A stretch of 59,429 nt of DNA, taken from CAYNEO01 sp964396245. GTDB taxonomy: Bacteria; Zixibacteria; MSB-5A5; GN15; FEB-12. Shown here piece after piece: positions 33,350 through 42,221 of the stretch. The translations under genes and the position numbers were made by a program. Location: contig CAYNEO010000020.1 of assembly GCA_964396245.1 (NCBI GenBank), positions 1-59,429 on the forward strand, written 5' to 3'. The stretch's first letter is position 1, and each line of letters begins with the position of its first letter. The notes beneath the pieces are model-generated. The model did no database searches and was not told the DNA's origin. It saw only the letters and a program-made list of their open reading frames with translations.

Positions 33350-35610
33350 TCGAGGACTTCATCCTTCTTTTTTGGATACTCGATACGCTGATGGAATACG
33401 GCCATGAGAACCTGTGCGAACGCCTCGCGGATTTTGGCCAGGTCGCGCAGTGTCAGCGGACATTCATCGAGCTCGCCGGACTGGAACCGATCGTTGATGA
33501 TCCGCTGGATCAGGTGCCGAAGGCGCGCGGGCTTCGGTTCCTCGAGCGTCCGGCTCGCTGCCTCGACAGCATCGGCAAGCATGGAGATACCCGTTTCGCG
33601 CGTCTGGGGTTTCGGACCGGGATAGCGGAATTTGTCGATCGACGACTCATCGGCGCCCTGCTCGAGCGCTTTGTTATAGAAATAAGTCATGACCATGGTG
33701 CCGTGATGTTCCTCGATGAAATTGAGGACATCGTCCGGTATGCCGGCTTCCTCGCCGAGTTGCCGACCCTTTTTAACGTGTGAAGCCAGAATCAAAGCGG
33801 ACATGGACGGCGTCAGCGACTGGTGCCGTGAGGTCACGCTCAACTGGTTCTCGACGAAATACTCCGGAATTTCGATTTTGCCGATGTCGTGATAATAGGT
33901 GCCGACACGCGCCAGAAGTGAGTTGGCGCCGATTGCTTTCGCCGCCGCTTCGCTCAGGTTACCGACAGATATGGAATGGTGATACGTCCCGGGAGCCTCC
34001 ATCGCCAGGCGTTTCAGCAAGGGATGATTGAGGTCCGACAGTTCCAGAAGGGTGATATCAGTCGTGAAGCCGAACAACGATTCGAAGATGGGCAGCAGAA
34101 AAATAGTCAGCGCCGTAGAGAGTATTCCCATTATCGCGCCGTAGGCCATATCGGTCAGGATTTCCGAGCCGGGACTCATGCGCAGATTTTCCACGAAGAA
34201 GATCAGGACGACATAAGCCAGTACCACGGAGAAGACAATCCGGTAGAAATCGGAGCGTTTGCGCACCCGCCGCGTCGTGAACACGGCGGTCATACCGATC
34301 ACAATAGTCATCAGCGTGATCGAGAAGCTGAAACGATGCATTATGCCCATCAACAGGGCAAAGACAATTGTCGTGAGAATGCCGATCTCGGCGTCGAACA
34401 GAATCGTGATCAGGATTGGCAGAATAGCCACCGGGTAGACATAAATGGACTGAACATCGACGAGGTCCGCAATATAATTGACCACGTACACGAGGAACAA
34501 CTGTATGGCGAACACAAGAAAAATGGCAAACAGCCGAGTGTTCGAGTTAAACGCCTCGCGACGGAAATAGAACAGAAAGAGATATAGCACCGAAAACAGC
34601 AGGATGACAAGCACGACGCGCCCGATTGCGGGCAGGTACGCCCTCACAGCGCTCTTCTCCGCCGCCTGAAGTCTCTGGATGCGGACCATTTCCTGCAGGA
34701 TTTCCTCCTGCTGGGCGCTGACTTTCTCGCCCGAGCGAACGATGATATCTCCTTCGTCCAATTCTTCCTTCACATTGCGCACCTGCGAGAGAGCCTGGGC
34801 CACCTGTTCGTTGTAGGCAGCCAGGTTGACAATCAGGTTGGCGCGAAGGAAGGTCTTCCCTATCTGGTATGAGTAATCGACATTGATCGAATCAATAACC
34901 GCCATCCGATTGAGCGCCGTCAGCAGACGACCATACGCGAGGGCTTTATCGAGCAGCCGGTCGCGGGGGTACTTAATCTCCTGCTCTCCCTGACGGATGA
35001 CCACATTAGGTGTACCCGCCTCGGGAATATCCCCCAGGCTTTCGACAAAGCCGATACGGTAGATTTCCTCGTCATATATAATCAGGAGTCGCCGTCGGAT
35101 ATCGGCCAGGTCGATGGACGTGTTCAGCGATGTGGTGATCACTGACTGGCTCATCGCCGGGAAGCGGGTCGACGCAATCCGGAACCATTCATCGAGTTTG
35201 CCGAGGCTCGGCGACGGCGCTGACTGTTTGACCGAATCAATCAGGGCGAAAAACGAGCTCAGCCGATTCTTCACGTTTCTGACGATGGTGGTGTCATAGT
35301 CGAGCACGGGCGGTACTTCGCTTCGCACACGCTCCCGGACATCACGCAGCTCCTGCTCGGAGTAGAAAATGGTGATCGGAAACGGCGCAAGAATGCGCTG
35401 TCGCGAGATTTCACCCTTTCTCGGCGTATCGAACGGATTGTACAGATCCTCGGCGGGATAGAACACGACAATCAGCAACGAAGCCACCAGGAGCATGAGC
35501 GCCTTGATCATCCTTGACCTCGCGGTCGGCACCTGCCGCTGCCGGGTCGTGGCCTTAATCCGAAGCAGGCGTTGTATTCGTCGTTTGAGTCTTAAGAGAA
35601 AAGATAACAT
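33346..35610 (-). CDS. pgpH: 7TM-HD family phosphohydrolase (PgpH type)
   Basis: A 754-residue membrane protein. One N-terminal membrane helix (about 35-52), an extracytoplasmic 7TMR-HDED domain (about 60-310), seven membrane helices (about 325-515) and a C-terminal HD domain with NHPLLKRLAMEAPGTYHHS and YYHDIGKIEIPEYF. Characterised relatives hydrolyse the second messenger cyclic di-AMP. Whether this organism makes cyclic di-AMP is not shown here, so the substrate is an inference from the family. It overlaps ybeY by four bases and lies 21 bp from the phoH-like gene. Confidence 0.92.
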   Translation of the reverse strand: MLSFLLRLKRRIQRLLRIKATTRQRQVPTARSRMIKALMLLVASLLIVVFYPAEDLYNPFDTPRKGEISRQRILAPFPITIFYSEQELRDVRERVRSEVPPVLDYDTTIVRNVKNRLSSFFALIDSVKQSAPSPSLGKLDEWFRIASTRFPAMSQSVITTSLNTSIDLADIRRRLLIIYDEEIYRIGFVESLGDIPEAGTPNVVIRQGEQEIKYPRDRLLDKALAYGRLLTALNRMAVIDSINVDYSYQIGKTFLRANLIVNLAAYNEQVAQALSQVRNVKEELDEGDIIVRSGEKVSAQQEEILQEMVRIQRLQAAEKSAVRAYLPAIGRVVLVILLFSVLYLFLFYFRREAFNSNTRLFAIFLVFAIQLFLVYVVNYIADLVDVQSIYVYPVAILPILITILFDAEIGILTTIVFALLMGIMHRFSFSITLMTIVIGMTAVFTTRRVRKRSDFYRIVFSVVLAYVVLIFFVENLRMSPGSEILTDMAYGAIMGILSTALTIFLLPIFESLFGFTTDITLLELSDLNHPLLKRLAMEAPGTYHHSISVGNLSEAAAKAIGANSLLARVGTYYHDIGKIEIPEYFVENQLSVTSRHQSLTPSMSALILASHVKKGRQLGEEAGIPDDVLNFIEEHHGTMVMTYFYNKALEQGADESSIDKFRYPGPKPQTRETGISMLADAVEAASRTLEEPKPARLRHLIQRIINDRFQSGELDECPLTLRDLAKIREAFAQVLMAVFHQRIEYPKKKDEVLE

Positions 35611-35631
35611 ATGGCGAAACGATCGTTCGCC

Positions 35632-36630
35632 TTACTCCTTCCGGCCCGATTTCTCGTGCTTTTCATAGGCACGAATGATACTCTGCACCAGGCGATGTCG
35701 GATGACATCCTTTTCATCCAGATACACGAACTGGATCCCCGGTATCCCCTTGAGGATTTTCTGCACCTTGACCAGCCCGGAGCTGTGACGGGTGTCCAGA
35801 TCGATCTGCGTAATATCGCCGGTGACAACCGCTTTCGATTTTTCCCCTATCCGGGTCAGGAACATTTTCATCTGTGCGCTCGTGGTGTTCTGCGCCTCAT
35901 CGAGCACGACAAAGGCTTCATTGAGGGTTCGTCCACGCATGAATGCCAGCGGCGCGATCTCAATGACGCCGATTTCGAGCAACTTCCGGATTTTATCCGG
36001 CTGTAACATATCGTAAAGAGCATCATATACAGGTCGAAGATACGGATCCACTTTGGCGCGGATATCGCCCGGCAGGAAGCCGAGTGACTCACCGGCCTCG
36101 ACAGCCGGCCGGGTGAACACAATACGATTGACGCGCTTGGACCGGAGTTCGGCGACGGCCATCGCGCAGGCCAGATAGGTTTTGCCGGTGCCGGCCGGTC
36201 CGATGGAAAAGACGATATCGTTCTTGTCGACAGCCTCAACATAGCGTGTCTGCCCGATCGTTTTCGGCTTGATCACCTTCTTGAGCGAACTGGTGAGCAG
36301 CGCCTCGGTGGAGATACTCTGGGCCGGACCCTCACCATTCTCCTTGACCATGGCGATGGCGTAGTTCAGGTACTGGTCGGTAATGAAGTCGCCCTGTTTG
36401 ATCCGCGTGATAAGGTCACCCAAAAGGCGGATAATCTGGTCGACCTCGCGACCCGGACCCTCGACAACTATTTTGTCTCCCCGGGCAATAATCGAGGCAT
36501 TGAAACGAGTCTCAATTATGCGCAGGAAGACGCCGTTCTGCCCGAACAGGAGCCGCTGGTCGATTCCCTCGACACTCAGCGATCGTGATTTTAGTTCTTC
36601 GATGTCCGGGCTCATATACTTCTCAGTCAT
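35632..36630 (-). CDS. ybeZ: PhoH-like ATPase (YbeZ family)
   Basis: A 332-residue P-loop ATPase. Walker A GPAGTGKT lies at about 140; LAFMRGRTLNEAFVVLDEAQNTTSAQMKMFLTRIG supplies Walker B and the helicase-like core; a KH-like N-terminal region (about 20-90) precedes it. YbeZ partners YbeY and is thought to act on RNA. The ATG at 36630 lies inside the end of aspS with AGGAG almost adjacent; Met6 (36615) is the alternative start. Confidence 0.93.
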   Translation of the reverse strand: MTEKYMSPDIEELKSRSLSVEGIDQRLLFGQNGVFLRIIETRFNASIIARGDKIVVEGPGREVDQIIRLLGDLITRIKQGDFITDQYLNYAIAMVKENGEGPAQSISTEALLTSSLKKVIKPKTIGQTRYVEAVDKNDIVFSIGPAGTGKTYLACAMAVAELRSKRVNRIVFTRPAVEAGESLGFLPGDIRAKVDPYLRPVYDALYDMLQPDKIRKLLEIGVIEIAPLAFMRGRTLNEAFVVLDEAQNTTSAQMKMFLTRIGEKSKAVVTGDITQIDLDTRHSSGLVKVQKILKGIPGIQFVYLDEKDVIRHRLVQSIIRAYEKHEKSGRKE

Positions 36631-38452
36631 TCTCCTCTTTTACAATTTTCAGCCCCAATTCATCGAGCTGGTCCTGTTCGATCGGCGTCGGCGCGCCATC
36701 CATCAGCGAAATCGCGTTGGTCGTTTTCGGAAAAGCAATCACATCGCGGATAGACTCGCTGCCGATCATAAGCGATACGAGCCGATCGAGCCCCGGCGCA
36801 ATTCCGGCGTGCGGCGGCGCCCCGTACTCGAGGGCTCGCAACAGAAAGCCAAACATCTTCTCGGCGCGCTCGTGATCGATTCCGAGAATCTTCAGGATCT
36901 TCTCCTGAAGATCCCGCCGGTTGATACGCTGTCCGCCCGAGGCAATCTCCCAGCCGTTGACAACCAGATCGTACTGCAACGCCCGGGCACGCCGCCACGG
37001 ATGCGCGGGCTCGGTTCCCGGCAGATCAGATGTGAAGCCTTCGTCGATCAACGGAAGATCCTCCTCGACCGGGTGCGAGACGATATTGTGCATCGCATCG
37101 AATCGACCTGCCTCCTCATTATATTCAAATAACGGGAAGTCTGTCACCCAGAGAAAGTGAAAATCGTTCCGGTCGAGAGACTCGTGCTTTCGTCCCAGAT
37201 GAAGCCGAAGCTGCCCGAGAATCTGCTCGGTCTTGCCGCGACGGTCGGATATAATGAAGAGGGCATCACCGGTGTTGGCGCCCGCTCTCGCACACAGTTT
37301 TTCCGTAATCGACTCACCTATGAATTTCAGAATCGGCGATTTGTCGCCGGATTCAGCCCGGAGGATGTAGGCCAGGCCGCCCGCACCGTGTCTCTTTGCG
37401 ACTTCGGTAAGCTCGTCTATCTGCTTTCGGCTGTAAGCGCCTCCACCCTTCAGCACGATACCTTTCACCACGCCGCCGTTTTTGACATTCTCGGCAAAGA
37501 CCTTGAAATCCGAGCCGCCGGCGATATCGGTCAAGTCGACAAGCTCCATTCCAAAGCGGGTATCCGGCTTGTCGATTCCCCACCGACTCATCACCTCTTC
37601 GAATGTGAACCGCGGGAACGGTATTTTGACTTCGTAACCAAGCACCTTCCGGAAGACGTATTGTATCATCCCTTCAGTGACGGAGAAAACATCATCGGGT
37701 GTGACATAGGACATTTCCATGTCTATCTGCGTGTGTTCCGGCTGGCGGTCGGAGCGAAGGTCTTCATCGCGAAGACATCGCGCGAGCTGAAAGTACTTGT
37801 CGAAACCGGACACCATGACAATCTGCTTGAGGAGTTGCGGCGACTGCGGCAGGGCGTAGAACTTACCCTTCTGCACCCGACTGGGGACAACATAGTCCCG
37901 CGCACCCTCCGGAGTCGAGCGAATCAACAGGGGGGTTTCGATCTCATAGAAGCCCTGGCTGTCGAGATAGTTGCGGACTGCCAGCGCCGTCTCATGTCGG
38001 ATGCGCATACTGTATTGCAGCGGCGCCCGGCGGAGGTCGAGATACCGGTATTCCAACCGAAGCTGGTCGTGGGCGGTGGTCTCGTCTTCTATCTCGAAGG
38101 GCGGGGTCTTTGAAGGCGCCAGGATGTGGAATTGACTGGCCACAACTTCGATTTCGCCGGTTTCCATCTTTGTATTGACCGTCCCCTCCGGCCTCGGACG
38201 GACACCCCCCTCGACCGCCACCACAAATTCAGCCCGGACCTTCTCGGCCTCGCTGAGCATGTCGGGAGGGAAGGTCTCCGGGTTGATGACGACCTGCGTC
38301 ACGCCATAACGATCACGGAGGTCAATAAAGAGCAGCCCGCCCAGATTGCGGTTGCCGTTGACCCAGCCGTTAAGACGGACTGTCTTGCCCGCATCTTGGG
38401 CCCGCAATTGACCACAGGTGTGGGTCCGTTTCAGTTCAGAAAAAGAAGGCAT
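36623..38452 (-). CDS. aspS: Aspartyl-tRNA synthetase
   Basis: A 609-residue class IIb synthetase of the long bacterial type. N-terminal OB-fold anticodon-binding domain (VRLNGWVNGNRNLGGLLFIDLRDRYG); motif 2 in LARCLRDEDLRSDRQPEHTQIDMEMSY; the bacterial GAD insertion about 300-430; motif 3 in GIAPGLDRLVSLMIG. AAGGAG precedes the ATG. It charges tRNA-Asp; whether it also mischarges tRNA-Asn (relevant if asparaginyl-tRNA synthetase is absent) cannot be read from this window. First gene of the block leading to phoH-like, pgpH, ybeY and corC. Confidence 0.98.
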   Translation of the reverse strand: MPSFSELKRTHTCGQLRAQDAGKTVRLNGWVNGNRNLGGLLFIDLRDRYGVTQVVINPETFPPDMLSEAEKVRAEFVVAVEGGVRPRPEGTVNTKMETGEIEVVASQFHILAPSKTPPFEIEDETTAHDQLRLEYRYLDLRRAPLQYSMRIRHETALAVRNYLDSQGFYEIETPLLIRSTPEGARDYVVPSRVQKGKFYALPQSPQLLKQIVMVSGFDKYFQLARCLRDEDLRSDRQPEHTQIDMEMSYVTPDDVFSVTEGMIQYVFRKVLGYEVKIPFPRFTFEEVMSRWGIDKPDTRFGMELVDLTDIAGGSDFKVFAENVKNGGVVKGIVLKGGGAYSRKQIDELTEVAKRHGAGGLAYILRAESGDKSPILKFIGESITEKLCARAGANTGDALFIISDRRGKTEQILGQLRLHLGRKHESLDRNDFHFLWVTDFPLFEYNEEAGRFDAMHNIVSHPVEEDLPLIDEGFTSDLPGTEPAHPWRRARALQYDLVVNGWEIASGGQRINRRDLQEKILKILGIDHERAEKMFGFLLRALEYGAPPHAGIAPGLDRLVSLMIGSESIRDVIAFPKTTNAISLMDGAPTPIEQDQLDELGLKIVKEEND

Positions 38453-38638
38453 TCGCTCCTTAATAAGTTACTGTTGTTCATTAGATTATCGGCATCATTC
38501 GTCGATTTATGAGATTGTCGATTGCCTTCATATGCGCGGCTAAAGTACACCTTTTGGCCTGACAAGTCAATATTATCTCGGCATTTGGGGGCGGATCACG
38601 GGCCCGGGATGGAACAGTCGATTGCACTCAGTAACTGC

Positions 38639-38668
38639 TTGACAGGACGCGAGTTGTAGCATTATACT
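38639..38668 (+). promoter_or_regulatory. Promoter of the PTS IIA-like gene
   Basis: TTGACA (38639-38644) and TATACT (38663-38668) with 18 bp between, about 37 bp before the ATG at 38706. Both hexamers are close to consensus. Confidence 0.65.
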
Positions 38669-38705
38669 CCTCAAACGAATACTATAAGGGACCGATATAA
38701 CGATT

Positions 38706-39206
38706 ATGAATCTCTCGCGCTTTCTGACCGAAGACCTGATCAAGTTGGAAATGACCACGGTAATCGAACCCCTTGAAGAAGGCGGTTCGGTCGAGAAGTG
38801 GAAGCTGAACGCCAAAGAGCAGATTCTGGGAGAACTGGTTGATCTGCTGGAGAAAGGGCACCGCTTGGGCAACAAGAACAAGCTGCTCATTGACTTCTTT
38901 AACCGCGAGAAAAAAGCCTCCACGGCCATCGGTCACGGAGTAGCGGTGCCGCATATCCGCTCCCTCCAGGCGAAGGATTTCATGATGGCCTTTGCCCGCT
39001 CGACCGAGGGTTACGATTTCGACGCTCCCGACAAGGAGCCGGTCCACATGTTTTTTATCATGGCCGCGCCGCCGTACGATGACAGCCTGTACCTCCGGGT
39101 ATTTCGGTCGCTCGCCGAGATGCTTCAATATGAAACATTCCGCGAAGAATTGATGTCGGTTGAGTCGCCCGGAGAAGTGATCCGGGTTGTCCGGTCTATG
39201 GAATAA
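38706..39206 (+). CDS. PTS EIIA-2 domain protein (PtsN-like)
   Basis: A 166-residue single-domain protein of the fructose/mannitol IIA type. The phosphorylation motif is intact: AIGHGVAVPHIRS with His83 as the probable phosphoacceptor. FFIMAAPPYDDSLYLRVFRSLAEMLQ is the usual C-terminal core. No sugar permease (IIB/IIC), HPr or Enzyme I gene is in this window, so a regulatory role like that of PtsN in nitrogen or potassium signalling is more likely than sugar uptake (inference). It is a single-gene unit divergent from aspS. Confidence 0.88.
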   Translation: MNLSRFLTEDLIKLEMTTVIEPLEEGGSVEKWKLNAKEQILGELVDLLEKGHRLGNKNKLLIDFFNREKKASTAIGHGVAVPHIRSLQAKDFMMAFARSTEGYDFDAPDKEPVHMFFIMAAPPYDDSLYLRVFRSLAEMLQYETFREELMSVESPGEVIRVVRSME

Positions 39207-39295
39207 CGTGACCCCGGCGTAGAGCCAATCCCCGCGTAACGAATTCCCGCAAGACGAACGAAAAAAAGCGAACAATTCGGGGGAAATTACGTCTA

Positions 39296-39522
39296 ATAAA
39301 AAACGAGATAAGCGGTATGATTGCTTATCCCGTTCCGAGCACAAGATAACGAATACTTTGGGTTAGTAATTCGTCACCAAAAAGCAAAGGGTAGGAATCC
39401 CTTACCCTTCTCTTTACCTTTACGCCATTCCTGGGCCACTCAAACCGCACATTTGGGTGGCCTAACTTTTTGTATACGTTGCCAGTACCCCAGACGCGCG
39501 GAGACTGCCTCCAGCGTCGGTA
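39296..39522 (-). ncRNA. Candidate structured noncoding RNA, unknown class
   Basis: About 227 nt in the 500-bp gap between the PTS IIA-like gene and the TPR lipoprotein gene, where I see no credible protein. On the minus strand, five hairpins follow one another: 39493-39518 (GACGC/GCGTC with inner GGAG/CTCC), 39434-39462 (GGCCAC and CAAA arms), 39387-39409 (AAGGGTA/TACCCTT), 39349-39374 (bulged) and the terminator 39302-39334 ending in TTTTTT. A possible promoter is TTGGTA (39553-39558), 18 bp, TATAAA (39529-39534). It shows no hallmark of tmRNA, RNase P or 6S RNA that I recognise. A 116-codon frame crosses it but is not protein-like. Confidence 0.4.
39302..39334 (-). terminator. Terminator of the candidate ncRNA
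   Basis: GATAAGC pairs with GCTTATC and, across one mismatch, AACG with CGTT; six T residues follow on the minus strand. It cannot belong to the TPR lipoprotein gene, which already has its own terminator at 39653-39683, and its T-run is on the wrong strand for the PTS IIA-like gene. Confidence 0.65.
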
Positions 39523-39652
39523 GAGAGCTTTATATGTCAAAGTACAGTAGGATACCAACCGGAAATATATGCAGCAGACCGATTCTTGCAAGGCATTTCT
39601 AGCCCGATATCGCAGAATCTGCGCGCGCAGAGCGAAAACGGGCGTAAAAAAG

Positions 39653-39683
39653 GCCGGAAGGTAAGGCGAGTGCACCTTCCGGC
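39653..39683 (-). terminator. Intrinsic terminator after the TPR lipoprotein gene
   Basis: A perfect 10-bp stem (GCCGGAAGGT with ACCTTCCGGC, 11-nt loop) followed on the minus strand by a TTTTTT run. It is 22 bp past the stop codon at 39705. Confidence 0.85.
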
Positions 39684-39704
39684 ATTATCGACAGCCGGGC
39701 CCGC

Positions 39705-41186
39705 TCAAGTGGCCGTGAGCGAATCCAGTTTCTCCTTCGCTTTAGTCCGACAGAACGCCCAATTCATGTTATTGGGCATCCGGTATTCGATTGTCTGGAC
39801 AAGATATTCCTTGGCCTTTTCAATATTGCCGGCGCCCTCGTATGCCAGCGCAAGGCGATAGAGATTGTAAGGATTATCCGCGCCGGTCTGCTGGAGTTCC
39901 TCGATGGCGCGATCGTAGTCTTTTTCTTTGAGAGCAATGCGCCCGAAGAGCTCGTGAGCCGCCCACTTTCGGAACGGATTTTCCTCGGCCACCGCCCGTT
40001 TCATGTAATCCTCAGCTTCGGATCTCGCGGTCGCCAAATCGCCTTTCCCGAGCGCAACCCGCGCTCTCTGGTACTGGAGCGTCCTTTCGGAGTTCATTTT
40101 CAATGTCGCCGCAACGCCGGCCTTCTGAACAATTGCGTTCGCCCGAAGGAAGCGCTCCATGGCTTCGTCGTAGCGGCCCATCTCATACAGGATGCCGCCG
40201 ATACCGATATTGTCATTGGCCATGGACACGTTATCCCCGGCAGCCGTTGATACTGCGAGCTCCTTTTCCATCATATTGACGGCGTCTTCGTAGCGGCCTT
40301 CATCAGCAAATGAAACCGCCATGGCGTAATAGGCGTTGCGCCGTTCGTAATCGGTTTTGGCGATCTCCAGCAGACGCTGAAGTTCCTTCCGGGCGCGGTC
40401 GTGCCGGCCCTTCAGGTTCCAGTTAGTGGCAATGCCGAGATATGACGGTATGAAGCGAGGATCCTGCTTGAGGGCCTCCTCATAGGAATCAATCGATGCG
40501 CCGTACTTACCCATTTTCAGCAGGAGCTCGGCATAGGAATCGTACGGATTGGGGTCTTCCGGGTTCAATTTCACGTATTTCCGGAAGGCCTTCTCGGCTG
40601 AATCAAAGTCGCCAAGATATCGGTACGCATAGCCAAGCTGGTTGTAGATGGGAGAGAAATCCTCATTCACGGCAATAGTCTTATTGTACTGCTCGATAGC
40701 TTTCTTCCACTCCTGCAGACTGAAGTAGAAGTTGCCCAGGTACATGTATGCACGCTCGTCGTTCGGATACAGCTTGATGATGTCCTCGAGATATTTCTGC
40801 CTCTGGGAGAGTTCCCCATCCATACCTGCCTGAGTGGCGAGAATGTACAGCCGTTCTCCCTCAGACACGCTGTCTTTGAGCGCCAGTGCCTTGTCCAAAT
40901 ATTCGAAATAAGACTGTGTCGTAGGTTCGGTGTATGCCAGTTGCAGGTAGGCCATCGCGAAATTCGAATCAGCCTTCACGGCTTTTTGAAAATATAGCTG
41001 CGCCTCTTGGTGACGAAGCATCTCAGCCAGATTACGGCCCATCAGGTAGTAATCGCGGGCATCTTTTGATGATGTCGTGATGGGGATTTTATCGGAATCG
41101 CTGCTGCAACCGAATGCAGCCAGCAGAATCAAGCCTGTAACCAAAGCGGTAACGGCGGTTTTCATCAGGTGTCGTTTCACATTCAT
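39705..41186 (-). CDS. TPR-repeat lipoprotein
   Basis: A 493-residue periplasmic or outer-membrane lipoprotein. Signal helix then lipobox LAAFGC with acylated Cys27. The rest is tetratricopeptide repeats from about 45 to 480 (DYYLMGRNLAEMLRHQEAQLYFQKAVKAD; YNQLGYAYRYLGDFDSAEKAFRKYVKLNP; PSYLGIATNWNLKGRHDRARKEL), about a dozen helical pairs. These scaffolds mediate protein-protein contacts; a specific partner is not evident. The ATG at 41186 is preferred to one 27 codons earlier because the signal peptide starts here and AAAGGA lies before it. It is a monocistronic unit. Confidence 0.85.
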   Translation of the reverse strand: MNVKRHLMKTAVTALVTGLILLAAFGCSSDSDKIPITTSSKDARDYYLMGRNLAEMLRHQEAQLYFQKAVKADSNFAMAYLQLAYTEPTTQSYFEYLDKALALKDSVSEGERLYILATQAGMDGELSQRQKYLEDIIKLYPNDERAYMYLGNFYFSLQEWKKAIEQYNKTIAVNEDFSPIYNQLGYAYRYLGDFDSAEKAFRKYVKLNPEDPNPYDSYAELLLKMGKYGASIDSYEEALKQDPRFIPSYLGIATNWNLKGRHDRARKELQRLLEIAKTDYERRNAYYAMAVSFADEGRYEDAVNMMEKELAVSTAAGDNVSMANDNIGIGGILYEMGRYDEAMERFLRANAIVQKAGVAATLKMNSERTLQYQRARVALGKGDLATARSEAEDYMKRAVAEENPFRKWAAHELFGRIALKEKDYDRAIEELQQTGADNPYNLYRLALAYEGAGNIEKAKEYLVQTIEYRMPNNMNWAFCRTKAKEKLDSLTAT

Positions 41187-41336
41187 GGTCCTTTCCCCTC
41201 CGTGTTGCGAATCCCGGTCTGCGAGATCATAGGTATGTCGACGCATATCGGACCCGTAATTATCCAACTTGGTCTACGGACGAACAAGGATTTTGTTTCT
41301 CTTCTTTTTTGGCCGAATATGATTTTTCTTAGCCGG

Positions 41337-42221
41337 TCAGGCGGGTAATTTCCTTCGGCGACGGCCCTGAGCGACATAGACCCCGCCAAGTACCAGCATT
41401 CCCCCCAGGGCTGAAAAAAGGCCGAATTTCTCGTGGAGATACGGGACAGCCAGAGCAGTAGTGGCAAGCGGCTCGATATATAAAAACACACCGGCTTTGG
41501 CCGCCCCGAGACGGGCCACCCCTACCTGCCAGAACCAGTGCGCCACTCCCATTCCGAGAACGCCGAGGAAAAGGACCGACCAGACCGCCCGGGCCGGCAG
41601 ATGAAGAAAAGAGGACCAGTCGGAGGTCGGAATCATATAGCCGGTCATCAAAACAGTCGCAGGGAGCAGTATCGCGAATGTGACCACCAACGGGTTGCCG
41701 CGCCGGGAGAGGTCGCGGGTGACCACCGTATATACCGCCCAGGTAAACGCCGAGCCCAGCACCAGCCAATCGCCAACAGATTTCAGCCAGCTGAATTCCG
41801 TAAAGTGACCCTTTGAAATAAGGAGCAGCACACCGAGACTGGCCAGGATGATTCCGAGACTCAGCCTCCCGCCTATCTTCTCCTTCAGGAAAACATAAGA
41901 AAGCACGGCCAGGACCAACGGCGAGACGGCAATCAGCCAGCCGGTATTGGTGGCGGACGTGTACTTGATTCCCGTTATCTGGATAAGGAAATGGACCGTG
42001 ATGATCGCACCGCCAAGAAGAATTTGACGGTATTGTCCGGCCGTAAAATCTACTTTGAGGCGCTTGAGCAGAATGACCGCGAGTTGAATCGGGAGGCCGG
42101 TCAGGAGCCGCAGACCGAGCAGTTCCTCGGGCGAGAGGTAATTCAGCGCCACCTTGGTGAAAACGAACGTCCACCCCCAGATCACGACGCATAGGAACAG
42201 AAGAACCCGCCCGGTGATCAT
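41337..42221 (-). CDS. EamA-family (DMT superfamily) transporter
   Basis: A 294-residue inner-membrane protein with ten predicted transmembrane helices in two EamA repeats; the second repeat is marked by GDWLVLGSAFTWAVYTVVTRDL and VFLYIEPLATTALAVPYLHEKF. Members export amino acids, metabolites or other small molecules, and substrate cannot be inferred. The ATG at 42221 overlaps the stop of the upstream paralogue by four bases (ATGA), so the two are coupled and could act together. Confidence 0.9.
   Translation of the reverse strand: MITGRVLLFLCVVIWGWTFVFTKVALNYLSPEELLGLRLLTGLPIQLAVILLKRLKVDFTAGQYRQILLGGAIITVHFLIQITGIKYTSATNTGWLIAVSPLVLAVLSYVFLKEKIGGRLSLGIILASLGVLLLISKGHFTEFSWLKSVGDWLVLGSAFTWAVYTVVTRDLSRRGNPLVVTFAILLPATVLMTGYMIPTSDWSSFLHLPARAVWSVLFLGVLGMGVAHWFWQVGVARLGAAKAGVFLYIEPLATTALAVPYLHEKFGLFSALGGMLVLGGVYVAQGRRRRKLPA

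Noticed and set aside
37157..38113. 318-codon plus-strand frame opposite aspS
   Set aside because: Antisense shadow of a highly conserved synthetase gene.
39325..39675. 116-codon minus-strand frame in the 500-bp gap
   Set aside because: It runs over the TPR gene's terminator and four hairpins, has no ribosome site and no protein-like composition.
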